Source of the DNA: Streptosporangiaceae bacterium
GTDB lineage: Bacteria; Actinomycetota; Actinomycetes; Streptosporangiales; Streptosporangiaceae
Direction: 5' to 3'
NCBI GenBank assembly: GCA_025934635.1
Contig: JAICWX010000152.1
Span: forward strand, 1 to 20,038
DNA: 20,038 nucleotides
Below are positions 1 through 6,789 of this stretch, piece by piece. Each line of letters starts with the position of its first letter. Within the stretch, counting starts at the first letter, position 1. Position numbers and translations under genes: made by a program. The notes beneath the pieces are model-generated. The model ran no database searches and was not told the origin of the DNA. It saw only the letters and a list, made by a program, of their open reading frames with translations.

Positions 1-37
1 CCCGGTCAAGGACCACCCGGTCAAGGACCACCCGGTC
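1..37 (+). repeat. 15-nt tandem repeat in the HNH gene linker
   Basis: The unit cccggtcaaggacca occurs at 1-15 and 16-30, with a partial third copy (cccggtc) at 31-37. The period is a multiple of three and encodes PGQGP units, so copy changes would keep the reading frame. The array may continue to the left of the window. Confidence 0.8.
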
Positions 38-462
38 GGCGGCCTTCCGGACAGGGAGCGCCGGGTCCATCACCGCCGGAACCGGTGACCCTCCGCAGCC
101 TCCTAGATTTCCTGAACCTCACCGGGCTTACGCCCATCATCCGCGGCCCGTGCGAGCACACCGCAGCCGAGGATCACTACCGGCCCAGCCGCAAACTCAC
201 CCACCGCGTCAAGGCCCGCAACACCACCTGTACCGCACCCGGCTGCGGCCGCCGGGCCGTCACCTGCGACCTCGACCACACCGACCCGCACCACGACGGC
301 GGCCTGACGTGCGAGTGCAACCTGGCACCGCTGTGCCGCCACCACCATCGGTGTAAACAGGCCGAAGGCTGGCGGCTGGAACAACCCGAACCGGGCGTTC
401 TGGTCTGGCACACTCCCGCCGGTCGCACCTACACCACCAACCCCACCCAGCACGCCGCCTGA
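1..462 (+). CDS. HNH endonuclease / DUF222-type protein, C-terminal part (5' end outside window)
   Basis: The frame is open from base 1 without a stop, so this is the end of a longer gene. A GTG at 85 is in frame but probably internal. Visible residues start with a Pro/Gly-rich linker (PGQGP repeats, about residues 1-28), followed by an HNH nuclease fold at about residues 70-122. That fold shows paired cysteines (CTAPGC, C77 and C82), the Asp-His pair of LDHTDPHHDGG, Asn in CNLAPLC and the terminal CRHHH. The tail (W-TPAGR-Y) is typical of the actinobacterial DUF222/13E12-repeat HNH proteins, which are usually 400-550 aa with an N-terminal DUF222 domain. That domain would lie upstream of the window. 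The family has many copies per genome and its biological role is poorly known. The HNH motif residues look intact, so metal-dependent nuclease activity is possible but is inference. Confidence 0.85.
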   Translation, partial: PGQGPPGQGPPGRRPSGQGAPGPSPPEPVTLRSLLDFLNLTGLTPIIRGPCEHTAAEDHYRPSRKLTHRVKARNTTCTAPGCGRRAVTCDLDHTDPHHDGGLTCECNLAPLCRHHHRCKQAEGWRLEQPEPGVLVWHTPAGRTYTTNPTQHAA

Positions 463-492
463 TCCCGGCTGCTGGCCACTGCCGCACGCCCG

Positions 493-509
493 CGTTCAGG
501 GTGCGCATA
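493..509. repeat. 17-bp exact copy of the VOC gene start (partner at 6553-6569)
   Basis: The 17 bases cgttcagggtgcgcata occur here and again at 6553-6569. At the second place they are, on the minus strand, the start codon and first codons (M-R-T-L-N) of the VOC-family gene. At the first place the minus strand also reads M-R-T-L-N and then runs into sequence unlike a VOC protein. This looks like a small leftover of a VOC gene start or of a recombination event. It could still be chance. Confidence 0.4.
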
Positions 510-553
510 ACCGGAGCCCTAACCGGCTATCGCATCTTGATTCTAGAGATTTA

Positions 554-1810
554 TTGCTAGTTTTAGATTGCCAACGTAGCGTGAGGGCCGTGCACCGGGT
601 CGGATGGGGTTTCATCGCGCTGTACACCCTGGCGTACATGAGCACCTGCCTGCTGTTCCTCGCACCCTTGCTCGTCACCTTGGCCCTGAAGGTCAACTCG
701 CTCGTCGGGATCGAACGGGCCCCGGACAGCCTGGCTCTCGTCGCCTCGGCCGGCGCCCTGCTGTCCATGATCGGTAATCCGTTCTTCGGCCGGATGAGCG
801 ACCGCACGGCGTCGCGGCTGGGCATGCGGCGGCCGTGGATGATCATCGGCCTGGCGGGCGGCTCACTCGGCGTCCTCATCGTCGCGCTGGCCCCCAGCAT
901 CCCGGTCGTCCTGGTCGGATGGTGCATCGCCCAGTTGTTTTTCAACGCGCTGCTCGCCGCGATGGTGGCGGTCCTGCCCGATCAGGTCCCGTCCGTCCAG
1001 CGCGGCCAGGTCGCCGGCATCCTCGGCGTCTGCCTGCCCGTCGCGTCGGTGTGCGGCACGTTCGTGGTCAAGCTGTTCAGCGGTCACTTGCTCGCCATGT
1101 TCCTGGGCCCTTGCGCGATCGGCGGGTTTTTCGTCCTCCTGTTCGTGGTCACCCTCAACGACCGCCGGCTGGCCCAGGCGGAAAAGCCGAAATGGTCACT
1201 GCGCGAGTTCGCCAGTACGTTTTACGTCAACCCGGGAAAGAACCGGGACTTCTCCTGGGCCTTTGCCAGCCGCTTCCTTTTCGTCCTGGCTTACGCCTTC
1301 CTGGCTACCTACCAGGCCTACTACCTGCTGCACAAGCTCGGCACCGCCCAGGCCGACGTGCCGCAGCAGATCTTCCTGGGCACGCTCATCCAGTCCGCCG
1401 CCCTCGTCGCGGCCTCCCTGCTCGGCGGCAAGGCCTCGGACCGGACGGGCCGGCGGAAGATCTTCGTCCTGGCCGCGTCGGTCGTCTACGGCCTGGCGCT
1501 CTTCGTGATCGCCATCGCCACCAGCTTCAGCGGGTTCCTCGTCGGCCTGGCCATCGGCGGCCTCGGCTTCGGCGTCTACACCGCGGTCGACCTCGCCCTC
1601 GTGGTCGACGTGCTGCCCGACCGGCACCACGCGGCCAAGGATCTCGGCGTGTTCAACATCGCCGGAGCTCTTCCCTTCGCTATCGCCCCGGGGATCGCGC
1701 CCGCCATCCTGGCCATCGGCGGCGGCAGCTACGGGGTGCTGTACATGGTCGCCGGATTCTGCGCTATCGCCGGAGCCACGGCCATCCTGCCCGTCCGGCG
1801 GGTCCGGTGA
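554..1810 (+). CDS. MFS transporter (GPH/SLC45-like sugar-type family)
   Basis: A protein of up to 418 aa with about 12 predicted membrane segments arranged as two six-helix halves split by a polar loop near residues 195-225. After helix 2 it carries the major-facilitator loop motif, here SDRTASRLGMRRPW, a form seen in the glycoside/SLC45-like MFS branch. A second copy (GGKASDRTGRRK) follows helix 8. It should sit in the cytoplasmic membrane and move a small solute by proton symport or antiport. The substrate cannot be read from sequence. The start is uncertain: TTG 554 gives the longest frame, but GTG 581 and GTG 590 are also in frame. The AT-rich stretch 533-575 looks more like promoter than coding sequence, with TAGATT at 565-570 as a possible -10 for a leaderless start at 581. 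No functional partner is adjacent; it converges on the DUF4386 gene. Confidence 0.85.
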   Translation: MLVLDCQRSVRAVHRVGWGFIALYTLAYMSTCLLFLAPLLVTLALKVNSLVGIERAPDSLALVASAGALLSMIGNPFFGRMSDRTASRLGMRRPWMIIGLAGGSLGVLIVALAPSIPVVLVGWCIAQLFFNALLAAMVAVLPDQVPSVQRGQVAGILGVCLPVASVCGTFVVKLFSGHLLAMFLGPCAIGGFFVLLFVVTLNDRRLAQAEKPKWSLREFASTFYVNPGKNRDFSWAFASRFLFVLAYAFLATYQAYYLLHKLGTAQADVPQQIFLGTLIQSAALVAASLLGGKASDRTGRRKIFVLAASVVYGLALFVIAIATSFSGFLVGLAIGGLGFGVYTAVDLALVVDVLPDRHHAAKDLGVFNIAGALPFAIAPGIAPAILAIGGGSYGVLYMVAGFCAIAGATAILPVRRVR

Positions 1811-1823
1811 GCCCGACCGCGCA

Positions 1824-1862
1824 GACAGCGGCCGGGCCCTCGTTGGAGGGCCCGGCCGTGTC
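1824..1862. terminator. Bidirectional hairpin terminator
   Basis: A perfect 13-bp stem (1829-1841 with 1846-1858) closes a 4-nt loop (gttg). The pairing GACA/TGTC at 1824-1827 and 1859-1862 extends it by four pairs past one bulged G at 1828. It sits in the 61-bp gap between two converging genes and could end transcription from both sides. There is no long U-tract, as is common in high-GC actinomycetes. Confidence 0.8.
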
Positions 1863-1871
1863 GCTGGCGGG

Positions 1872-2606
1872 TTAACCGGCCGCGTCGATTCCGGCGGTGA
1901 TCGCGGTGGGCCTGAAGCCCTTCACGACCAGCCACCCGCCCAGCGAGAACTCCCAGGCCGCCACCGGGAGCCCGGCGAGGATGGGGGAGCCCAGCTTGAT
2001 GCCGCCGAAGATCGTGGCGGCCACGGAGGCGACGAGCAGGGGGCCCGCGATGAGCCCGAGCGCCGGGATGACGCGGGGCACCAGCCGGGACCGGTACAGC
2101 AGGGTGCCGAGCAGCAGGGCGTTGATGCCCGGCATGAGGTTCTGCCCGAGCACGAACGTCCACTTGTAGGTCGCGACGTGCGACGCGGCGGTGGTGACGA
2201 GCGAGGCCGCGTCGGCTCCGGCCAGGTCCTGGCGCAAGGTCACCAGCGACAGCAGGCTGAGGACACCGGTGAAGATCAGGCCGCCCTCAATGACGCGCGA
2301 GGTGACAAAGCCGAGCGCGAAGCCCTCGTTCTGCCGCTTGACCACCGGGTACAGCGCGATGGCGGTGCCGATGCCGGCCAGGGCGACGATCACCTCCAGG
2401 AAGCCGCCCACGAGCACGCCGGTGTGGCCGCCGGTGCCGAGGACCCAGTCCCGGTGGTTCTTCACCGGGCCGTACAGGGCGAGGGTGGGGATCGAGACGA
2501 AGGTGATCAGGTAGAAGACGCCCGCCACGAGCGCCGTCTTCCTGGTTGAGGTCATCGGGATGCGTGCCGCTGCTTTCGCGGCCGGGGTCTGGACGGTGGT
2601 CGTCAT
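1872..2606 (-). CDS. DUF4386 family membrane protein
   Basis: A 244-aa integral membrane protein with about six hydrophobic segments. The N-terminal signature (RKTALVAGVFYLITFVSIP) and the following GFVTSRVIEG region match the DUF4386 family, whose function is unknown and which is common in actinomycetes and Bacteroidetes. The ATG at 2606 is preceded by GGAG six bases upstream. The gene lies 13 bp downstream of the 78-aa gene on the same strand, so the two are almost certainly co-transcribed and probably translationally coupled. The unit follows the LAL regulator and a palindromic operator, which suggests regulator-controlled expression. The role is otherwise unknown. Confidence 0.85.
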   Translation of the reverse strand: MTTTVQTPAAKAAARIPMTSTRKTALVAGVFYLITFVSIPTLALYGPVKNHRDWVLGTGGHTGVLVGGFLEVIVALAGIGTAIALYPVVKRQNEGFALGFVTSRVIEGGLIFTGVLSLLSLVTLRQDLAGADAASLVTTAASHVATYKWTFVLGQNLMPGINALLLGTLLYRSRLVPRVIPALGLIAGPLLVASVAATIFGGIKLGSPILAGLPVAAWEFSLGGWLVVKGFRPTAITAGIDAAG

Positions 2607-2619
2607 GCCGGTCTCCGTT

Positions 2620-2856
2620 TCAGGGATTGACGTAGTTGACTGAGATCAGGGGCAGGCCCAGATCGCGTGTTTTCTGCAGCAGCCCGTGGAGGGCGGCCTG
2701 GTCGGCTACGAGGCCGCCGATGACGGTGGTGCCGTCGCTGTCGCGGGTGACGGTCAGCCCGTCGAACCAGGCGGCCCAGCGGGCGTCGAGGCGCCCCTTG
2801 AGACGGATCTCGTACCGTCCCGGGCGGTCATAGTGGCCGGTCGGTAGCTCGCTCAT
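2620..2856 (-). CDS. Conserved small hypothetical protein (78 aa)
   Basis: A compact soluble 78-aa protein with an alternating pattern suggesting a small alpha/beta fold. It has an N-terminal YEIRLKGRLDARWAAWFDG stretch, a beta-rich middle (TVTRDSDGTTVIGG) and a C-terminal helix LHGLLQKTRDLGLPLISV. From memory, small proteins with the same RLKG-LD-RWAAWFDGL and LLQK-RDLGLPLIS pattern are widespread in actinomycetes and often stand beside DUF4386 genes. No function is established to my knowledge, and there is no transmembrane segment or signal peptide. The ATG at 2856 has AAGGAG about five bases upstream. It is the first gene of the pair with DUF4386, and the region upstream (2857-3012) holds the palindrome described separately. 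Confidence 0.85.
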   Translation of the reverse strand: MSELPTGHYDRPGRYEIRLKGRLDARWAAWFDGLTVTRDSDGTTVIGGLVADQAALHGLLQKTRDLGLPLISVNYVNP

Positions 2857-2926
2857 GGCGCTCCTTCGCTGTCTGTTCCCGGCGGCGTCGGGGACGTCCG
2901 CGGGTCTGATCGAAAGCTAGGAGCCG

Positions 2927-2959
2927 ATGTGGTGAGACGGCATCACCACATGTGGTGAT
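2927..2959. promoter_or_regulatory. Palindromic operator upstream of the 78-aa/DUF4386 unit
   Basis: ATCACCACATGTGGTGAT at 2942-2959 is a perfect 18-bp inverted repeat. A third half-site, ATGTGGTGA, lies at 2927-2935 and repeats the right half at 2950-2958, so three copies of the same 9-mer exist in 33 bp. On the minus strand a plausible -10 (TAGCTT, 2914-2919) follows downstream with no good -35. This fits an activator-dependent promoter with the nearest half-site close to the -35 position. The LuxR-type LAL regulator ending at 3013 is the obvious candidate to bind it, but this is inference. Confidence 0.65.
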
Positions 2960-3012
2960 TGACGTGATGATCTGGAGCGACGGGCCAGGGATGACGGATC
3001 AGCAGCGACGGG

Positions 3013-5805
3013 TCAGGCTGGCCGGCCACCGGTTCGCGTCACGCCGATTTCCGCGGCCCGGCGGACCGCCGCCCGGCGGTTGGTCACGGCGAGCTTGGCG
3101 TAGATGTTCTTGGTGTGCGTCCGCACGGTGTTCAGGGACACCATGAGCTCGCGGGCGATGGCCGGGCCGTCCAGTTCGGTTCCGAGCAGCCGGAGCACCT
3201 CGAGCTCACGTTCGCTCAGCGGGTCGATCAGGGCCTGCCGGACCGGGCGGCCTGGTCCGGTCTCGCTCACGGCGGCCAGCAGCCGGCGGACATAGTTCGA
3301 GGTGGCCCGCTGGCGCGCGGCGGCTCTCAGCAGGGACGCCATCGGCAGCCCTTCATCGGCGAAGACCCGGATGTACCCCTCGGGCTCAGCCAGCGTCACC
3401 ACCCGGTCCAGGCAGGCCAGCGCGGCCGGGATATCCCGGCGCAACTGGTGCGCGAGCGCCTGCAGGATCCCGATCTCGATGACACGTCCCGTCCTGCCCC
3501 CTGCTCCGGCCGCCGACCGGAGGCGCCCCAGGAACCGGGCCGCCTCGTCGACGCCGGGCCCGGCCGGCTCACCCGCCTGCTGGGCCAGGAGCACCCGGGC
3601 CAGCGTGATGTGCTCGAACTCGCGGAGATAGCTGAGGTCGTCAGCGGCGGACAGGCCCTGCTCGCGCGCCCAGCCGAGCGCTTCGCCGAGCCGGCCCTGC
3701 GCGACCCAGGCACGTGCCCGCAGCGCCGGGACGGGCCGTACGTTCGGGAAGAAGTCGCCCACGTACAGGCGCTCCGCCTCGTCGAGCAGGTCCACCGCGC
3801 CGGCCAGGTCCCCTTCGGCCTGGCGTATCCGGGCCATCGCGACCCGCCAGCGGTACCGGTTCTGCGGCAGCCCGGTCTGCTCGCCCAGCTCCTGGCTCCG
3901 CAGCAGGTGCTGCGTGGCGGCCTGCAGGTCGCCGCGCTCGCGGAGGATCTCGCTCATCCCCACGTACATGTCGGCCGTGCCCCGCAGAACCGGGCGGCCC
4001 GGCTCAGCGGCCCGCTGCAAGGCCTGCTCGTAGGTGCGCATCGCCTCGCCGAGCCGGCCTTGCGTGATCCGGATGTCGGCCAGCGCCACCGCGCAGCCGA
4101 AGATATCGGCAATGTGCCCGGCCCGCCGTAGTCCCGCGGCGCATTCGGCGTACGCCGCGTGCCCGGCCTCGAGATCCCCGGTCGTCCAGAACGCGAGCCC
4201 CATGAGTCCCGACGCCGCCGCCCGCCAGCGATGGTCCTCCTCGGAGGAAAGGTCAAGCGCCCGCCGGGCGTGGCTGATCGCGCCGAGCGGCTCGCCCCGG
4301 GCCAGGGCCAGGGCCGACCGGTACAGCTCGATCGTCCCCGGAAGGCTGCGATATTCGTCCTCGTTGGCCACGACCATCCGGGACGCGGGTCCCGCACCGG
4401 CATCCGCCGGTGCGCCCAGCCACCGCTCGGCGTCCCGCAGCCGGTCCTCGACTCCGTCGAACTCGCCGATCGACAGCAGTGCCCAGGCAAAAGCCACGCT
4501 GAGCACGGGCCGGACGCTGATCACCTCGTCCGGGAGCATCGTGAGCCAGCCGTGCACGGTGGCTTCCTGCCGGGTCTTGCTCAGGGCCGGGGTCGCCAGC
4601 TCGACGAGGTCCGCCGCCCGCTCGAAATCCCCGGCGGCCAGCGCGTGGCCGATGGCGGCGGACGGCTCGCCGCTGCGCTGGTACCACATACTCGCCCGCC
4701 GGTGCAGGTCAGGCAGCTGGCCGGGCTGCTCGTCGAGCAGACGCGCCTGCAGCACGTCGGCAAACAGCTGGTGGTAGCGGTACCACTGGCGGCGGTCATC
4801 CAGCGGGACCAGGAACAGGTTCGCCCGGTCCAGCACCTCCAGCATGGCTTTGCCGCCGCCCTGCCCGGTGACCGCATCGCACAGCGGACCGCTCAGCCGG
4901 CCGAGGATCGAGGTCTGCAGCAGGAAGGCCTGAACCCGATCGGGCTGGCGCTGCAGCACCTCCTCGGCCAGGTAGTCGACGACGTAACGGTCATCACCCG
5001 TGAAGCCGGCGATGAAGCCGGCCACGTCGTCTCGCCCCTGCATCGACAGCGCCGCCAGCTGGAGCGCGGCGATCCAGCCCTCGGTGCGCCCCTCGAGCGC
5101 GGCCACGTCCGGCGGCGTCAGCTGAAGGCCCATCATCTCGTTGAGGTACGCCGCGGCCTCATCGGGCGTGAAGCGCAGCTCGGCCGCGCGGGTCTCGACC
5201 AGCTCGCCCCGTGCCCGCAACCGGGCCAGCGGCAACGCGGGGTCAGCCCGGCTGGCGATCACCACGTGCAGCCCCGCAGGCAGGTGGTCGAGCAGGAACG
5301 TCATCCCGTCCTGCACCTCGCGCGCGTCGATCACGTGGTAGTCGTCGAGGACCAGCACGATATCGGCGGCGATCGTGCCCAGGTCGTTGAGCAGAACGGT
5401 CAGCACCGTCTCAACCGGGGGCGGCGCGGACGCCTGCAACAGGCTCAGCGCGCTCTCGCCGATTCCCGCGGCCGCCGTCCGCAGCGCGGCGATGACATAG
5501 GTCCAGAAGGACACGGGATCGTTGTCGGCGCGGTCGAGTGAGAGCCACGCGACCAGCCGCTCACCGGCCGTCCCGGCCGCCAGCCACTCGGTGAGCAGCG
5601 TCGTCTTGCCAAAGCCGGCCGGCGCGGAGACGAGCGTCAGCTTCGACGCAGTCCCGCGGTCCAGCCGCTCGCTCAGCCGCGGACGCGGCACCAGGCCACG
5701 CCGGGACCCCGGAACGTACAACTTCATCTCGAGCAGGGTCCCCGGACCGGCGGAGGCCTGCGCCGATGGCGTGACGGCGGGCCGTTCCGAGTCGGGCACC
5801 TGCAT
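3013..5805 (-). CDS. LAL (MalT-like) LuxR-family transcriptional regulator
   Basis: A 930-aa regulator of the large ATP-binding LuxR type. The N-terminal LVPRPRLSERL leads into a STAND-type NTPase domain with Walker A APAGFGKTT (about 61-69) and Walker B VLVLDDYH (about 150-157). A long TPR/MalT-like helical region runs from about 350 to 850. The C-terminal LuxR helix-turn-helix (about 865-925) shows LSERELEVLRLL and LNTVRTHTKNIYAKL. Length and domain order are normal for MalT/LAL proteins, which use ATP and an inducer to oligomerise and activate promoters. The ATG at 5805 is kept because it gives the usual short leader before the conserved start. The two genes downstream on the same strand, separated by a palindrome, are probable targets. 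The inducer is unknown. No break or missing motif is seen. Confidence 0.93.
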   Translation of the reverse strand: MQVPDSERPAVTPSAQASAGPGTLLEMKLYVPGSRRGLVPRPRLSERLDRGTASKLTLVSAPAGFGKTTLLTEWLAAGTAGERLVAWLSLDRADNDPVSFWTYVIAALRTAAAGIGESALSLLQASAPPPVETVLTVLLNDLGTIAADIVLVLDDYHVIDAREVQDGMTFLLDHLPAGLHVVIASRADPALPLARLRARGELVETRAAELRFTPDEAAAYLNEMMGLQLTPPDVAALEGRTEGWIAALQLAALSMQGRDDVAGFIAGFTGDDRYVVDYLAEEVLQRQPDRVQAFLLQTSILGRLSGPLCDAVTGQGGGKAMLEVLDRANLFLVPLDDRRQWYRYHQLFADVLQARLLDEQPGQLPDLHRRASMWYQRSGEPSAAIGHALAAGDFERAADLVELATPALSKTRQEATVHGWLTMLPDEVISVRPVLSVAFAWALLSIGEFDGVEDRLRDAERWLGAPADAGAGPASRMVVANEDEYRSLPGTIELYRSALALARGEPLGAISHARRALDLSSEEDHRWRAAASGLMGLAFWTTGDLEAGHAAYAECAAGLRRAGHIADIFGCAVALADIRITQGRLGEAMRTYEQALQRAAEPGRPVLRGTADMYVGMSEILRERGDLQAATQHLLRSQELGEQTGLPQNRYRWRVAMARIRQAEGDLAGAVDLLDEAERLYVGDFFPNVRPVPALRARAWVAQGRLGEALGWAREQGLSAADDLSYLREFEHITLARVLLAQQAGEPAGPGVDEAARFLGRLRSAAGAGGRTGRVIEIGILQALAHQLRRDIPAALACLDRVVTLAEPEGYIRVFADEGLPMASLLRAAARQRATSNYVRRLLAAVSETGPGRPVRQALIDPLSERELEVLRLLGTELDGPAIARELMVSLNTVRTHTKNIYAKLAVTNRRAAVRRAAEIGVTRTGGRPA

Positions 5806-5932
5806 GAGGCCACCCTAGGTCTGGCCGCGCTCCCGCGACAGCACCACCTCAGCCCCGAGAATGAGCCAGCAGTGCCTAATTTCGTCCTGCGGGAGGTATG
5901 CCCAGGTCACGAGCGTAAATAACGTCAGTACG

Positions 5933-6120
5933 GTGCCGCGAACTCAACTGCCGCCGTCCCTGGAGCGCCCGCTGAGCCTCATGCGGGTGGATTTCGCTCC
6001 GGCCCACCGCCAGCCGCCGGCCGTCGGCGCGGTCGCCGTCCTCATGATCATGCACCTGGCGATCGCCCTGGTCACCTACAACTGCCTCGTGTACATCGCC
6101 GAGGTGAAGCCCCGGCGCCG
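5933..6120 (+). pseudogene. Possible remnant of a small membrane-protein gene
   Basis: From GTG 5933 the plus strand reads LPPSLERPLSLMRVDFAPAH, then RQPPAVGA, followed at once by a hydrophobic stretch (VAVLMIMHLAIALVTYN) and a basic tail. The first part looks like the N-terminus, and the MHLAIALVTYN part like the last membrane helix, of a small multi-helix actinobacterial membrane protein. The expected middle helices are absent. The frame also does not stop at a sensible place: it runs on into the opposing VOC gene as far as 6523, while TAG TGA stops lie one frame away at 6135-6140. I read it as a gene with an in-frame internal deletion and a lost end. The family match is from memory. This covers most of the 349-bp gap 5806-6154, which has no other visible gene. 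Confidence 0.35.
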
Positions 6121-6154
6121 ACCACCCGGCCGGCTAGTGAGACAGCGCCTGGCG

Positions 6155-6568
6155 TCAGGCGAAGTCGGCCTCGGTGATGCCGTCGGCATGGCCGTCCGGC
6201 CACTGGACCAGCTCGATCCGGTAGCCGTCCGGATCGGTGATCCAGCTGGTCCGCGGCCCGTCCGGTCCGCCCGGCCGTGCGGGCGGCTCGGCCGCGATCC
6301 CGTGCCCGGCCAGACCGGCCAGGGTCGCATCCAGCGACTCGACCTGGACCGCGAGGTGGCTGATGCCGGTGCCGAGATCAACCGCGCCCCCGGCCGGGTC
6401 GTAGACCAGCTCGATCGTGACGAAGCCGTCGCCCGGCAGCCGGAGCATGGTCAGGCGGCCGGACGGCGTTTCCTCGACGGTCCCGACCACCGTGTAACCG
6501 ACAGCGGTCCAGAACGCGAGTGACCGCGTGAGATCGCTGACCCGCAGGCCGACGTTCAGGGTGCGCAT
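6155..6568 (-). CDS. VOC (glyoxalase/bleomycin-resistance fold) family protein
   Basis: A 137-aa protein with the paired beta-alpha-beta-beta-beta modules of the vicinal oxygen chelate superfamily. Module one begins MRTLNVGLRVSDLTRSLAFW and contains the E of TIELVYD. Module two contains GISHLAVQVES (a metal-ligand His position) and ends DPDGYRIELVQ (a metal-ligand Glu position). Length is typical of lactoylglutathione-lyase-like proteins. The substrate is unknown; in actinomycetes such proteins range from detoxification enzymes to binding proteins. The frame is open further upstream into the peptidase gene, but the conserved start is the ATG at 6568, with AAGG about nine bases before it. It stands alone, on the same strand as the S53 gene but separated by a strong hairpin at 6732-6765, so it probably has its own promoter. 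Confidence 0.85.
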   Translation of the reverse strand: MRTLNVGLRVSDLTRSLAFWTAVGYTVVGTVEETPSGRLTMLRLPGDGFVTIELVYDPAGGAVDLGTGISHLAVQVESLDATLAGLAGHGIAAEPPARPGGPDGPRTSWITDPDGYRIELVQWPDGHADGITEADFA

Positions 6569-6731
6569 AGCGGGCAACCTTAGTCGCAGTGCTCCGGACG
6601 CGAATTCTTGCGGCCCCGGAACCGGTCCAGACGACAAGATCATTACCAAACGAGTCGCCATCCCGCCCCGCCCGCCCTGCCCCGCCCCGGTGGGAATGAC
6701 GCCCGGCGCGTGCTCCGCCGCCCCGGACATG

Positions 6732-6765
6732 ACGACGCCGTCCGGGCGGACCCGGACGGCGTCGT
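6732..6765 (-). terminator. Terminator of the S53 peptidase gene
   Basis: A perfect 15-bp inverted repeat (6732-6746 with 6751-6765) with a 4-nt loop lies 25 bp after the S53 stop codon. It is the strongest hairpin in the window and separates the peptidase from the VOC gene downstream. Confidence 0.85.
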
Positions 6766-6789
6766 GGCGTTGCTGGCTGGACCCGCCGG

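Noticed and set aside
1..37. Tandem repeats at the left edge as a CRISPR array
   Set aside because: Units are directly adjacent without spacers and translate in frame into a Pro/Gly linker of the HNH protein.
2952..3146. Short plus-strand frame starting in the palindrome region
   Set aside because: It overlaps the 3' end of the LAL gene in antisense and has a low-complexity Arg/Gly tail without homology signs.
4159..5541. 460-codon plus-strand open frame opposite the LAL regulator
   Set aside because: It lies wholly inside the NTPase and TPR coding region on the other strand, has low-complexity Arg/Gln/His composition and no motif.
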